Origin: Aromatoleum petrolei
GTDB lineage: Bacteria > Pseudomonadota > Gammaproteobacteria > Burkholderiales > Rhodocyclaceae
Reading direction: 5' to 3'
Assembly: GCF_017894385.1 (NCBI RefSeq)
Contig: NZ_CP059560.1
Coordinates: 1 to 64,000, forward strand
DNA: 64,000 bases
Below, one piece after another: positions 44,180 to 53,830 of this stretch. The notes under the pieces were generated by a model. The model saw only the letters and a program-made list of their open reading frames with translations, made no database searches and was not told where the DNA came from. Within the stretch, counting starts at the first letter, position 1. Each line of letters begins with the position of its first letter. The translations under genes and the position numbers were made by a program.

Positions 44180-44214
44180 CTTCGTCCTCCCCTCGTTGTT
44201 GTCGGCCAATGCGC

Positions 44215-46590
44215 TCACGCGACTTGCAGCACACCGTCTTCGTCGAGCCGCGCCTTCGTGATGAAGACGGGCTTGAACATCACGACCCATGCCGGCATCA
44301 GCAGCATCGCGGCGAGCGCGTTGAGCACCAGCATCAGCGTCAGCAGCAGCGCGGAATCCGCCTGGAAGCGCAGATCGGACAGGAGGACCCACATGATCAC
44401 GCCCGCGATCAGCGTTACCGCCGTGAACACCACCGCGAAGCCCGTCGTGCCCGCCGCGGTGCGCACCGCCTGGCCGAGGTCGCCGCACACCGCCACCTCC
44501 TCGCGGATGCGGTTCATGATGTAGATCGCGTAGTCGATGCCGACGCCGATGCCCACCGCGATGACGGGCACCGTATTGACGTTGATGCCGATGCCCATGG
44601 CGCCCATGTAGGCGTAGGTCATGACCGTGGCGAACAGCATGGGCAGCACCATCAGCCAACCGGCGTGGAGCGAGCCGTAGGACAGCGTCACGAAGACGAA
44701 GGCCAGCAGGAGCACGAGCGGCACGATGAGGCGGTTATCGTCGTCGACCGCGTCGTTGATCGCGGCATTGACGCCGATCGCGCCGCCCCCCAGGCGCAGC
44801 TCGAAGCCTTCGACTGCGCCGACCTTGGCGATGCCCTGCTCGGCCACATGCACCGCGCGCCGGATCGTGTCGGCCTGTTTGTCCTTGTAGTAGAAGACGA
44901 GGTTGGCATCGCGCTCGTCGGCGTCGAGGAACTCGGCAAGCGCGCCGGGAATGGGGCTCGCCGCCATGTAGGCGAAGAGCAGCCCGCCCACCGCGGAGGC
45001 CGACTCGGGGATCTGGTTCCAGCGCGGGTCGGTGTTGTGGATCAGGCCATTGACCGCGCGGACGAGACCGGGCAGCGCCTTCGTGCCACCGAGCGCCGGA
45101 TCGAGCAGCATGTAGTGCTGGAACTGCTCGATCGCGCGCAGCACCTCGGGCCGCTTCAGGCCGCCCTTCTCTTCCGTTCGGGCAACGATGTAGAGCTCCT
45201 CGGAGCCGGGGAAACGCGCGTTGATCGCGCGCGACGACACGTTGTAGTCGTGGTCCGGGTACAGCAGCGGCGAACCCGCCTCGGCCTCGCCGATCTTCAC
45301 CCGCGCGGCGAGCCCGCCGCCGACGACGAGCAGCACCGCGGCGACCGCCAGCACGGACGCCGCCGCGCGACGCCCAGCCACCGCGCCGAACACCCGCTCG
45401 ACCGCCGCATGCGCCCAGCCGCGGCGGTTCTCGGTATTGCGCGGCGCGGGCAGCAGCCACAGCAGCAGCGGCACGACCAGCAGCACCGTGAAGAACACCG
45501 AGAACGCCCAGAAACCGGCGTAGTAACCGAGCTTGGTGTTGATCGGCGCCGCGCCGAGCGCCAGCACCGCGATGCCAATCGCATCGACGGTGATCGCGAG
45601 CGAGCCCGGCCGGAACAGGTCCTCGAACGCCACGCGCGCCGCAACGCGGCCGTCGCGGCTCGCCGCCAGCTCGGCGTAGTAGCGTTCGACGAGCTGGATG
45701 CTGTGCGACATCGCGCGCGCGGCGATCAGGAAGGGGATCACGAGCGACAGCGGATCGAGGTTCCAGCCCATCTTCGACACGAAGCCCAGGCCCCAGATCG
45801 ATGACAGCGCGATGCCGACGAGAGGCAGCGCGACGCCGTAGAAGCGGCGGAAATACGCGACCAGCAGGCCCACCATCAGCAACAGCGTGTACAGGAAAAT
45901 CTGCAGGATCTGCGGCAGGTAGGTGTAGACCCAGCCAATCAGCACCGGCTGGCCGGTGGCGTGAATCTGCGTGCCGGCGGCCTGCTCCTTCGCGCGCACC
46001 GCCTGCAGCTCGCCGAAGATCTTCTCGTAGTCGATCGCACCGGCTTCGTTCATCTGCGCCTTCACGAGCGCCGCCTTCGCGTCGGGCGACACGAGCAGGC
46101 CATAGATGCGCGGATTGGCGCGGACCTCCTTGCCGAGCGCCTCGAGCTCGTCGGCCGACAGCGCCGGGCGCTGCGGGTCGTAGTACTGCTGCGAACGCAT
46201 CTCGCCGTCCTCGGTCAGCCAGATCTTGCGCGAGGTGCGATGCGTCAGGCTGGAGACGAGGTTGTGATTCACGCCCGACAGGCTGTCCACGGCCTGCGTG
46301 ACGCGGTGGATTCGAGCCAGCGTGTCGTTGGTGAAGATCGTGCCGTTCTCGACCTCGACCGCGACGACGATCTGGTTCGCCCCGCCGAAGGTGTCGCGGA
46401 TCTCGTTGTGCAGGCGGATGAAGGCGTGGCCCTGCGGGAGGAGGTCGGCGAACTCGGTGTGCATCTTCAGCGCCGGGATCTGCAGCGCGAAATACGCGGT
46501 GACCGCGAGGATCGCCGCGAGCACGAGGCGCGGGAAGGCGAAGACCTTCAGTTCGAGTTCGTGCAGCGCGTGGGTGAATTGGTTTCGCAC
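44215..46590 (-). CDS. MMPL/RND-family transporter
   Basis: 791 residues, GTG start. One helix, a large periplasmic loop (residues about 40-215), five to six helices, then the same pattern again (helix near 420, second loop, helices to about 775): the classical RND/MMPL duplication. Related to HpnN-like lipid or hopanoid exporters. With YCF48, DUF1302 and DUF1329 proteins it likely forms an envelope-spanning route for hydrophobic compounds, direction unknown. Confidence 0.85.
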   Translation of the reverse strand: MRNQFTHALHELELKVFAFPRLVLAAILAVTAYFALQIPALKMHTEFADLLPQGHAFIRLHNEIRDTFGGANQIVVAVEVENGTIFTNDTLARIHRVTQAVDSLSGVNHNLVSSLTHRTSRKIWLTEDGEMRSQQYYDPQRPALSADELEALGKEVRANPRIYGLLVSPDAKAALVKAQMNEAGAIDYEKIFGELQAVRAKEQAAGTQIHATGQPVLIGWVYTYLPQILQIFLYTLLLMVGLLVAYFRRFYGVALPLVGIALSSIWGLGFVSKMGWNLDPLSLVIPFLIAARAMSHSIQLVERYYAELAASRDGRVAARVAFEDLFRPGSLAITVDAIGIAVLALGAAPINTKLGYYAGFWAFSVFFTVLLVVPLLLWLLPAPRNTENRRGWAHAAVERVFGAVAGRRAAASVLAVAAVLLVVGGGLAARVKIGEAEAGSPLLYPDHDYNVSSRAINARFPGSEELYIVARTEEKGGLKRPEVLRAIEQFQHYMLLDPALGGTKALPGLVRAVNGLIHNTDPRWNQIPESASAVGGLLFAYMAASPIPGALAEFLDADERDANLVFYYKDKQADTIRRAVHVAEQGIAKVGAVEGFELRLGGGAIGVNAAINDAVDDDNRLIVPLVLLLAFVFVTLSYGSLHAGWLMVLPMLFATVMTYAYMGAMGIGINVNTVPVIAVGIGVGIDYAIYIMNRIREEVAVCGDLGQAVRTAAGTTGFAVVFTAVTLIAGVIMWVLLSDLRFQADSALLLTLMLVLNALAAMLLMPAWVVMFKPVFITKARLDEDGVLQVA

Positions 46591-46599
46591 GGCCTCTCC

Positions 46600-47565
46600 T
46601 TACTTCGCGGTCGCAGGGGTCAGGGAAACGATGTCGAGCGTGCCGGCGCCACCGGCGACGAGCAGCCCGCGCCCCGCGAGCGAGAAGCCGCTGCGCAGGT
46701 AGGGCGCCGGACGGCCCTCCACCGGCCGCCACTGCCCGTCGGCCAGCGCCAGCACCAGCCCGTTCGCGCCGAGCGCGTACACGCGGTCGTCGTGGCGGGC
46801 GAGGCCGTACATCGGTGCGCCGGTCGGATTCGGCTGCTTCTGCCAGCTCGCGCCGCCGTCGGTGGTGTGCAGGATCGTGCCGGCGAGCCCGCTGACCCAG
46901 CCGGTCTGCGCATCGGTAAACAGCGCGCCGTACGGATAGAAGTCGTTCGGGATCGGCGTGCCCGCCTGCCAGCTCGCGCCGCCGTCCTGCGTGGTCAGGA
47001 AGCTGCCGAACTCGCCGGTGATGACGCCGTGCCGCTCGTCTACGAACTGCACCGTCGTGAACATCTGGTCCTCGCCGAGCGAGGCATCGCGCCACGTCGC
47101 GCCGCGGTCCGCGCTCGACAGGATCGCGCTCTCGCTGCCGACGACCCACACCTGCCCCGTAGGGTCGCAGGCGACCGCGAGCGGCGTCGCCTCACTCGTG
47201 ATTGGGCGCGCTGTCCAGTTGGTCGCCGCGGCGTCGCCGATCCACACGCGGCGGCCGAAATCGAGGGCGACGAAGCCGCCATCCGGGCACACCGCGACGC
47301 CGATCAGTGAGGCGCCGGCATCGACGACCTGCCGCCGCCAGCTCTTGCCGCCGTCGGCCGACGACACGACGACGCCGTTCGCGCCGACCGCGACGAGCAC
47401 GCCCGGATTCGCCACGGCGGCCTGGAACTGGTCGGAGCGCAACACCGGTGCGGACTGCGTCGCGGCGAGCTCCGCGAGGTTGGCCGACGCGCTGCAGCCG
47501 AGCAGTGCGGACGGCGCGAGCGCGAACGGCAGAAGCCAGGTACGGATGCGGTCAATCCCAGTCAT
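46600..47565 (-). CDS. YCF48-like beta-propeller lipoprotein
   Basis: 321 residues with a lipobox (ALLGCSAS), so probably a lipoprotein. Repeated SxDGGxxW motifs (SSADGGKSW, SSADRGATW, TTQDGGASW, HTTDGGASW) mark a BNR/Ycf48-type propeller. First gene of the MMPL operon, with AAGGGG ahead of its ATG. May act as an assembly or gating factor of the transporter. Confidence 0.8.
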   Translation of the reverse strand: MTGIDRIRTWLLPFALAPSALLGCSASANLAELAATQSAPVLRSDQFQAAVANPGVLVAVGANGVVVSSADGGKSWRRQVVDAGASLIGVAVCPDGGFVALDFGRRVWIGDAAATNWTARPITSEATPLAVACDPTGQVWVVGSESAILSSADRGATWRDASLGEDQMFTTVQFVDERHGVITGEFGSFLTTQDGGASWQAGTPIPNDFYPYGALFTDAQTGWVSGLAGTILHTTDGGASWQKQPNPTGAPMYGLARHDDRVYALGANGLVLALADGQWRPVEGRPAPYLRSGFSLAGRGLLVAGGAGTLDIVSLTPATAK

Positions 47566-47738
47566 GAAGTCCCCTTGCGATCAGCAATGACACCCCCTGC
47601 ACGGGGGCGGCGAACTCTTGGGCTGGGGTTGGATGTCCCGACGCGCACGACACCCGCGCGCCGGCGCATCTGCGACTGGGCCGATTCCGCTTCCGGCTCT
47701 GAGATCGGGGTCACCTCCCGACGTCGCGCGACATCGGA

Positions 47739-47790
47739 AAGGTAAGGAGTTCGGGGCGCTGCCGCTATCCGGCAACTGCGGCGCTTATCC
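47739..47790 (-). promoter_or_regulatory. MMPL/DUF1302 operon promoter with XylS-like tandem repeats
   Basis: Minus-strand GGATAA and GGATAG with a 20-bp period (plus strand TTATCC at 47785-47790, CTATCC at 47765-47770). TACCTT (47744-47739) lies exactly 20 bp downstream, as in the pad promoter. The flank continues to match the other copies (plus strand CGGAGTTC after the second repeat). It leaves a leader of about 170 bp before the YCF48 gene in which nothing else was seen. Confidence 0.6.
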
Positions 47791-47887
47791 GCGGAGTTCC
47801 GAACAATTTCCGTTGGGGAGCATCGCCGGCGAGGGGCGGTTTGTCGGAGTACGACCACATCATCGGGATGACTTTACGTGCGTCTTG

Positions 47888-47902
47888 TATCGAAATACGA
47901 TA
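47888..47902 (+). promoter_or_regulatory. candidate operator of the chrA-padR pair
   Basis: TATCG-AAATA-CGATA is a perfect inverted repeat in an AT-rich patch (47880-47922), 32 bp before the chrA start. It overlaps CGATATCG. Such a dyad fits a winged-helix repressor such as the PadR-family protein encoded downstream, an autoregulation model not proven by sequence. Confidence 0.45.
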
Positions 47903-47933
47903 TCGAAGATCAATACATAACGACGGCAACGCC

Positions 47934-49148
<1,215 letters not shown>

Positions 49149-49162
49149 ACGAAGGTGGGAAA

Positions 49163-49492
49163 ATGGGCGAGCGCGACCTGCTGAGCGGGCTGATCCGACT
49201 GCATATCCTGCACCACGCCGCACAGGAGCCGATCTTCGGGCTGGGTATCATTGAAGAGCTTGGCCGACACGGCTACAAGGTATCGGCCGGCACCCTCTAC
49301 CCGATCCTGCATGGAATGGAGAAATGCGGCCACCTCGCCTCCCGCTCCGAACTGGTGGCCGGTCGGCAGCGACGGCTCTATGTCATCACCGAGCGCGGAC
49401 GGGAGATGCTTGCCCAGGGCAAGGCCAGGGTCTGGGAGCTGTTCCACGAGCTGTTCGACGACGAGTTGCGCGCCGGTACCAAAGGGCGGTGA
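49163..49492 (+). CDS. PadR-family transcriptional regulator
   Basis: About 109 residues from the ATG at 49163, which follows GAAGGTGGG; an ATG at 49145 overlapping the chrA stop would add six. PadR winged-helix features: FGLGIIEELGRHGYKVSAGTLYPILHGMEKCGHL and the wing (RRLYVITERGREML). Coupled to chrA, so it probably controls it, possibly through the dyad at 47888. Confidence 0.85.
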   Translation: MGERDLLSGLIRLHILHHAAQEPIFGLGIIEELGRHGYKVSAGTLYPILHGMEKCGHLASRSELVAGRQRRLYVITERGREMLAQGKARVWELFHELFDDELRAGTKGR

Positions 49493-49524
49493 CGTCGATC
49501 TCGCTGTTGCCGGACCCACTGCCT

Positions 49525-49660
49525 GCCTGATCTCGGCCTTGCCCTTGTTATCGGCCTTTCGAAGCCGGCGCTCGAGGCGATCGGTGTTGTGTCCGCTGTC
49601 CTGGTCGATGCCGTGCGTCTCGTCGTCTATGGCTTCGGATTCATGGGTGATGCAGACCGA
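49525..49660 (+). pseudogene. remnant of a TauE/SafE-type membrane exporter gene
   Basis: Directly after padR-type gene, the frame beginning near 49526 encodes a hydrophobic stretch (LGLALVIGLSKPALEAIG, then VSAVLVDAVRLVVYGFGFM) resembling part of a sulfite-exporter TauE/SafE protein. There is no start codon with a ribosome site and no complete domain, and the sequence soon becomes non-protein-like. I read this as a decayed fragment about 40 codons long; a chance hydrophobic frame is the alternative. Confidence 0.45.
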
Positions 49661-49697
49661 TCATCCCCGTGCCGACACGGGCGTCCCCCCCGCCCAA

Positions 49698-49726
49698 GAA
49701 AAACGCGGCCGCCCAACGGCGGCCGC
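49698..49726 (-). terminator. intrinsic terminator of the molybdenum hydroxylase operon
   Basis: A perfect 9-bp stem (GCGGCCGCC at 49705-49713, GGCGGCCGC at 49718-49726) with loop CAAC, followed on the minus strand by a T-run (49703-49698 with flanking Ts). It lies 29 bp past the stop of the large subunit gene. Confidence 0.75.
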
Positions 49727-49755
49727 CCTGCTGTTCAAACCCGTCCGGTAGCGGG

Positions 49756-52137
49756 TCAGCGACTACCTCTTATGCTTGCGTAATCCCGCACGCCCTTCTC
49801 CATGATGCCCTTCAACACCTTCTCCGGCGTGATCGGCGCCTCGATGAACTGGATCCCGATGGCGTGGAAGATCGCGTTGGCCACCGCCCCCACCGGGCTC
49901 ACCAGCCCCGACTCGCCGACGCTCTTCGCCCCGAAGGGGCCGACCGGATCGGCGTCCTCGACGAGGATCGTCGTGATCTTCGGCATGTCCTCGGGGCCGA
50001 ACATCTTGTAGTCGGTGAAGCTGTTGTTCTGCACCCGTCCCTTGGCGTCGTAGTCTGTCTCCTCGCTCAGCACGAAACCGAGGCCCTGCTGGATGCCGCC
50101 TTCGAGCTGACCTTCGACCGCGGCCGGGTTGATCGCGCGCCCGATGTCGTGCGCATTGACGAGCTCGGTCACCCTCACCTCGCCGGTCTCGGTATCGACC
50201 TCGACCTCGGCGAAGGACGCCCCGAAGGGTGGCGAGTTGTGCGGGGCGAAGAAGCTCACGTAGCCCTGGATCTGCCCCGGCACCCCGCCCGGTTCGCCGG
50301 TCATGGGGTCGACGAAGTGATACACGCCGGCGCGCGTGATCGCCTCCGCCTCGATGCCGCGCGAAGGGTCCGCCTTGACGAAGATCCGTTTGTTGCGAAT
50401 GTCGAGCTCGTCGGCGGGAACGCCGAGCTGCAGCGACGCGCGCTCGAAGAGTTGGCGCTTCGCCTCCTCGCAGGCCTTCTTCACCGCAGCGCCGCCCACG
50501 TAGATCGTGCGGCTCGCATGCGCGCCGATGTCGAAGCCGGCGACGTCCGAGGTGCCGCCCGACAACTGCACATGCTCGAAGGGGAAGCCCAGCGTCTCCG
50601 CGGCGATCTGCTTCAGCGCCGTGTGCGAGCCCTGCCCCATGTCCGAGCAGGCGAACAGGACCTCGGCGGTCGCGTCCTCGTTGAGCTTCACGGTACAGGC
50701 GGTGTGCTCCAGCAGCATCGGCATCGCCCCGCTGGTGTGATTCATCACCGCGACACCGACGCCGCGCCGGATCGTCCCCTCCTGCTTCGCGTACTTGCGC
50801 CGCTTCTCGGTCCAGCCGATCGCCGCCGCACCGCGGTCGAGGCACTCGTCCAGCGCGCACGACGGATAGGTCACGCCCGGGCACCAGCCGTCGTCGCCGA
50901 CGCCCTTGTGCCATTTCTTGCGCCATTCGACCGGATCGGCGCCGATCTCGGCGCATCCGCGGTCGATGAGCTGTTCGAGCACGAAGTTCGTCTGCGGGTT
51001 GCCGTAGCCGCGATACGCGCCGGTCAGGCCCTGGTTCGTGAAGTAGGACTCGCCGCGGTAACGCAGCGCCGGGAAGCGGTACATGCCGCCGAGCCAGGCG
51101 CCGGCCGTGAAGGCGGTGCCGGAGGCGTCGAGGTAGTAGGCCCCCTTGTAATTCTCGAAGCGCGCGTCACATGCGAGCGGCGTACCGTCACGCTTGAAGC
51201 CTATCCTCATCCAGTACTTTCCCGGGTGGCGGCTCGGCGAGATCACCCAGTCCTCCTCGCGCAGCGTCTGCAGCTTCACCGGATGACCGGGCACCGCCAG
51301 CGCCATCGCGCAGACCTGCGGTTCCGAGATCATGCCGAGGCGCGTGCCGAAGCCGCCGCCGATCACGGTCGGAACGATCTTCATGAGATTCATCGGCAGG
51401 TCGAAGAGCTTCGCGAGCTTGCGCTGCACGAGCTTGGGCATCTGCGACGAGGTCCAGCACGTGAGCCGCCCGCCGCTGTCGACCTTCGCGACGTACGCGT
51501 GCGGCTCCATCTGGCATTGCTTCTGTTTCGGGACGTAGAACGCGTCCTCGACCACGATGTCCGCCTCCCGCATCGCGCCGTCGACATCGCCGCCGCCGAG
51601 CGCGTGGTTTGGGAACATCGCCTCGGGCAGCTGGAACGCCAGGTTGCCGGGTTTCTCCGGCGTAAACTGCACCGCCCCGGGCGCCCTCGACGCTTCCGCG
51701 GTCAGGTACACCGGCAACGGCTCGTACTCCACGATCACCTTCGCCGCGGCGCGCTCGGCCGCCTCTTCGGAACGCGCGATGATTCCGCAGATGGCATCGC
51801 CCTGAAATTTCACGTGCTCGGTGAAGATGGGCTGGTCGTCGATGTCGCCGAGCATGTCGTGCATCGACTCGGACACCATCAGGTCGAGCACCGACGAGTT
51901 GTAGCGCTTCGCCGTGACGTCCTTCGGACCGATCACGCGCACGACGCCCGGCGACGCCGCCGCCGCCGAGAGATCCAGCCGCTTCACGCGTGCGTGGGCA
52001 TGTTCCCAGCAGCGCACCACCTTGCCGTACAGCATGCCCGGCAGCTGGATGTCCGCCGCGTACTGCGCCTGCCCGGTCGCCTTGTCGCGCACGTCCACGC
52101 GCGGCGCGTTGGTGCCGACGATCGCTTGCTCGCTCAT
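49756..52137 (-). CDS. xanthine dehydrogenase-family molybdenum hydroxylase, large subunit
   Basis: 793 residues. N-terminal a/b hammerhead (GTNAPRVDVRDKATGQAQYAADI), then the cofactor-binding domain: GGGFGTRLG near 270, AYRGYGNPQ near 375, GQGSHTALKQIAAE and the catalytic glutamate motif VGESGL near 745. It belongs to the branch with 4-hydroxybenzoyl-CoA reductase and carbon monoxide/aldehyde dehydrogenases. Substrate not recognisable; co-regulation with the pad operon suggests an aromatic or CoA-bound aromatic compound. ATGA overlap with the 2Fe-2S subunit gene. Confidence 0.85.
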   Translation of the reverse strand: MSEQAIVGTNAPRVDVRDKATGQAQYAADIQLPGMLYGKVVRCWEHAHARVKRLDLSAAAASPGVVRVIGPKDVTAKRYNSSVLDLMVSESMHDMLGDIDDQPIFTEHVKFQGDAICGIIARSEEAAERAAAKVIVEYEPLPVYLTAEASRAPGAVQFTPEKPGNLAFQLPEAMFPNHALGGGDVDGAMREADIVVEDAFYVPKQKQCQMEPHAYVAKVDSGGRLTCWTSSQMPKLVQRKLAKLFDLPMNLMKIVPTVIGGGFGTRLGMISEPQVCAMALAVPGHPVKLQTLREEDWVISPSRHPGKYWMRIGFKRDGTPLACDARFENYKGAYYLDASGTAFTAGAWLGGMYRFPALRYRGESYFTNQGLTGAYRGYGNPQTNFVLEQLIDRGCAEIGADPVEWRKKWHKGVGDDGWCPGVTYPSCALDECLDRGAAAIGWTEKRRKYAKQEGTIRRGVGVAVMNHTSGAMPMLLEHTACTVKLNEDATAEVLFACSDMGQGSHTALKQIAAETLGFPFEHVQLSGGTSDVAGFDIGAHASRTIYVGGAAVKKACEEAKRQLFERASLQLGVPADELDIRNKRIFVKADPSRGIEAEAITRAGVYHFVDPMTGEPGGVPGQIQGYVSFFAPHNSPPFGASFAEVEVDTETGEVRVTELVNAHDIGRAINPAAVEGQLEGGIQQGLGFVLSEETDYDAKGRVQNNSFTDYKMFGPEDMPKITTILVEDADPVGPFGAKSVGESGLVSPVGAVANAIFHAIGIQFIEAPITPEKVLKGIMEKGVRDYASIRGSR

Positions 52138-52646
52138 TGCACGACCTCCTTGCAGGGCTCGACCGCCGCGACACGGCCCGGCATCGTCTGCGCCGCCTTT
52201 TTCACCGCCTTGACGATTTTCTCGTAACCGGTGCAGCGGCAGATGTTGCCCTCCAGCGCATGACGGATCTCGGCCTCGCTTGGGTCGGGGTTCGTCGCGA
52301 GCAGGCTCGCCGTCTTCATGACCATGCCCGGCGTGCAGTAGCCGCACTGGATCGCAGCCTCGTCGACGAAGGCCTGCTGGATGTGGTCGAGCCGGCCGAA
52401 GTCCGCCCGCCCCGCGACCGTCGCGATGCGCTTGCCGTCCATCGTCGCGGCGAGCGTCAGGCAGGAATTGATCGCCTTGCCCTCGACGACCACCGTGCAG
52501 GCGCCGCATTCGCCGGTGCCGCAGCCGTATTTCGTCTCCGTCATGCCGAGTTCGTCGCGCAGCACGTCGAGCAACGTGCGATTCACGGCGACGTTCAGCC
52601 TGTACTCCTCACCATTGATATGGAGCGTGATGTCCCGGTTCTTCAT
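52134..52646 (-). CDS. molybdenum hydroxylase, 2Fe-2S subunit
   Basis: 170 residues with both family clusters: plant-type CGTGECGACTV...C near 42-61 and the all-helical CGYC...CRC type near 100-138 (IQCGYCTPGM; GNICRCTGYE). Small subunit of the three-subunit hydroxylase, carrying electrons from molybdenum to FAD. Located between large and FAD subunit genes. Confidence 0.9.
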   Translation of the reverse strand: MKNRDITLHINGEEYRLNVAVNRTLLDVLRDELGMTETKYGCGTGECGACTVVVEGKAINSCLTLAATMDGKRIATVAGRADFGRLDHIQQAFVDEAAIQCGYCTPGMVMKTASLLATNPDPSEAEIRHALEGNICRCTGYEKIVKAVKKAAQTMPGRVAAVEPCKEVVQ

Positions 52647-52677
52647 TCTGGTCTCCTCGTCTTCTTCGGCCGCGGGC

Positions 52678-53559
52678 TCAGGCGGCGCCGCAGGCTTCCT
52701 GGATCGCCCGCTTGAGCAGCACGCCCGACACCTGCTTGCGGTATTCGGCGGTGGAGCGCTTGTCGTCGATCGGGCTGATCTCCCAGGGCACCGACGCGGC
52801 GACGCGTTGCAGCACCTCCGGCGTGAGTTCGTGGCCCTTGAGCAGCGTCTCGGTTTTCGTCAGCCGCAGCGGCGTGGGCGCGACGCAGCCCATCGCGAGG
52901 CGGGCGTCGACACAGGTGTTGCCCTCCATCTCGAGCCGCACCGCGACGTTGAGCTTCGCCAGATCCTCGCTCGTGCGGGTCATGCGCTTGAAGGCGGAGC
53001 GGGAACCGGCCGCGGGCGGCGGCAGGATCAGTTCGACGGCGAGCTCGTCCGGCAGCCGCGCGGTGACGCCGTACGACAGCCAGAAGTCATCGATGTCGAC
53101 CTCGCGGCGGCCGGATGCCCCGTGCAGCACGACGACGCCGCCGATCGCGTAGATCGCGCAACTGCAGTCGCCGGCGGGCGACGCGCGCAGCAGGTTGCCG
53201 AGCACCGTGGCGGTGTTGCGCACCTGGCCGGTCGCGAAGGTCTGCGCGGCATGCCACAGGGCACGGTAATGCCGTTTCACGTCCGGCTGCGCGAGCAACT
53301 CGGCGACGGTCGCCTTGGCGCCGATGCGCAGGCCCTTTTCGGGGTCGAACAGCACGTAGCCGAGACCCGGAACGTTATCCAGGCTCATCACGAATTCGGG
53401 CACCTTGGCGGGCGATTGCGCGAACTTCATCGCAACCATGACGTCGGTGCCCCCGGCCATCACGGTGATCCGCTCACGGTGCGTCGACAGCAGCTCGACC
53501 GCCTCGGGGATGCTCTGAGGAAGCAACAGGTCAAAATCCGGCAATATTCGACTGCTCAT
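52678..53559 (-). CDS. molybdenum hydroxylase, FAD subunit
   Basis: 293 residues of the CO-dehydrogenase flavoprotein type (FDLLLPQSIPEAVELLS; VMAGGTDVMVAMKF for FAD; TVLGNLLRASPAGD). I see no CxxC cluster insertion of the kind found in 4-hydroxybenzoyl-CoA reductase beta subunits, which argues against a reductive enzyme. First gene of the operon, behind an XylS-like promoter. Confidence 0.85.
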   Translation of the reverse strand: MSSRILPDFDLLLPQSIPEAVELLSTHRERITVMAGGTDVMVAMKFAQSPAKVPEFVMSLDNVPGLGYVLFDPEKGLRIGAKATVAELLAQPDVKRHYRALWHAAQTFATGQVRNTATVLGNLLRASPAGDCSCAIYAIGGVVVLHGASGRREVDIDDFWLSYGVTARLPDELAVELILPPPAAGSRSAFKRMTRTSEDLAKLNVAVRLEMEGNTCVDARLAMGCVAPTPLRLTKTETLLKGHELTPEVLQRVAASVPWEISPIDDKRSTAEYRKQVSGVLLKRAIQEACGAA

Positions 53560-53626
53560 GAAGTCACTCCTTCGCGAGATGCAGGCAGGGTGGATCGGAC
53601 GGCACGGATGGGCCGCGCATCCCCGT

Positions 53627-53679
53627 ATTGAAACGGCGGCGGAACCGTGCCGGCTATCCGGCGCGTACGGCGCCTATCC
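53627..53679 (-). promoter_or_regulatory. molybdenum hydroxylase operon promoter with XylS-like tandem repeats
   Basis: Minus-strand GGATAG repeated with a 20-bp period (CTATCC at 53674-53679 and 53654-53659). TTCAAT (53632-53627) is a possible -10 about 20 bp downstream. The plus-strand flank CGGAGTTCGA after the second repeat matches the copy at 47765. It lies in the divergent region shared with the promoter of the second small-protein gene. Confidence 0.6.
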
Positions 53680-53730
53680 TCGGAGTTCGAAAAATTCGCC
53701 GCGGGGGCGAATGCGAACGGCACGAGGCCA

Positions 53731-53788
53731 CCCATACCGCATGGGGGGGACGCCGACGGCGGCGCGTGGCTATAGTCTGCTCACGTAC
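53731..53788 (+). promoter_or_regulatory. conserved promoter, copy 2 (small protein and sufS)
   Basis: CCCAT-ACCGC-ATGGG (53731-53745) is a perfect inverted repeat followed by a G-run. TATAGT (53771-53776) starts 40 bp after the repeat start, and CACGTAC (53782-53788) 11 bp further on. Spacing is identical to the copy at 28495-28552, although the sequence between the elements is not conserved. That pattern indicates selected regulatory sites. Confidence 0.6.
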
Positions 53789-53830
53789 CACCGCATCGAC
53801 GCTGCGTCGATTCACACGAGGAGAAACGCC

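Noticed and set aside
41942..44524. Long plus-strand open frame opposite the DUF1302 gene
   Set aside because: Antisense shadow; DUF1302 on the minus strand has signal peptide, beta-barrel pattern and terminal Phe.
49756..53559. 4-hydroxybenzoyl-CoA reductase (hcrABC)
   Set aside because: Subunit layout fits, but the FAD subunit shows no extra 4Fe-4S cysteine insertion, so only the broader family is named.
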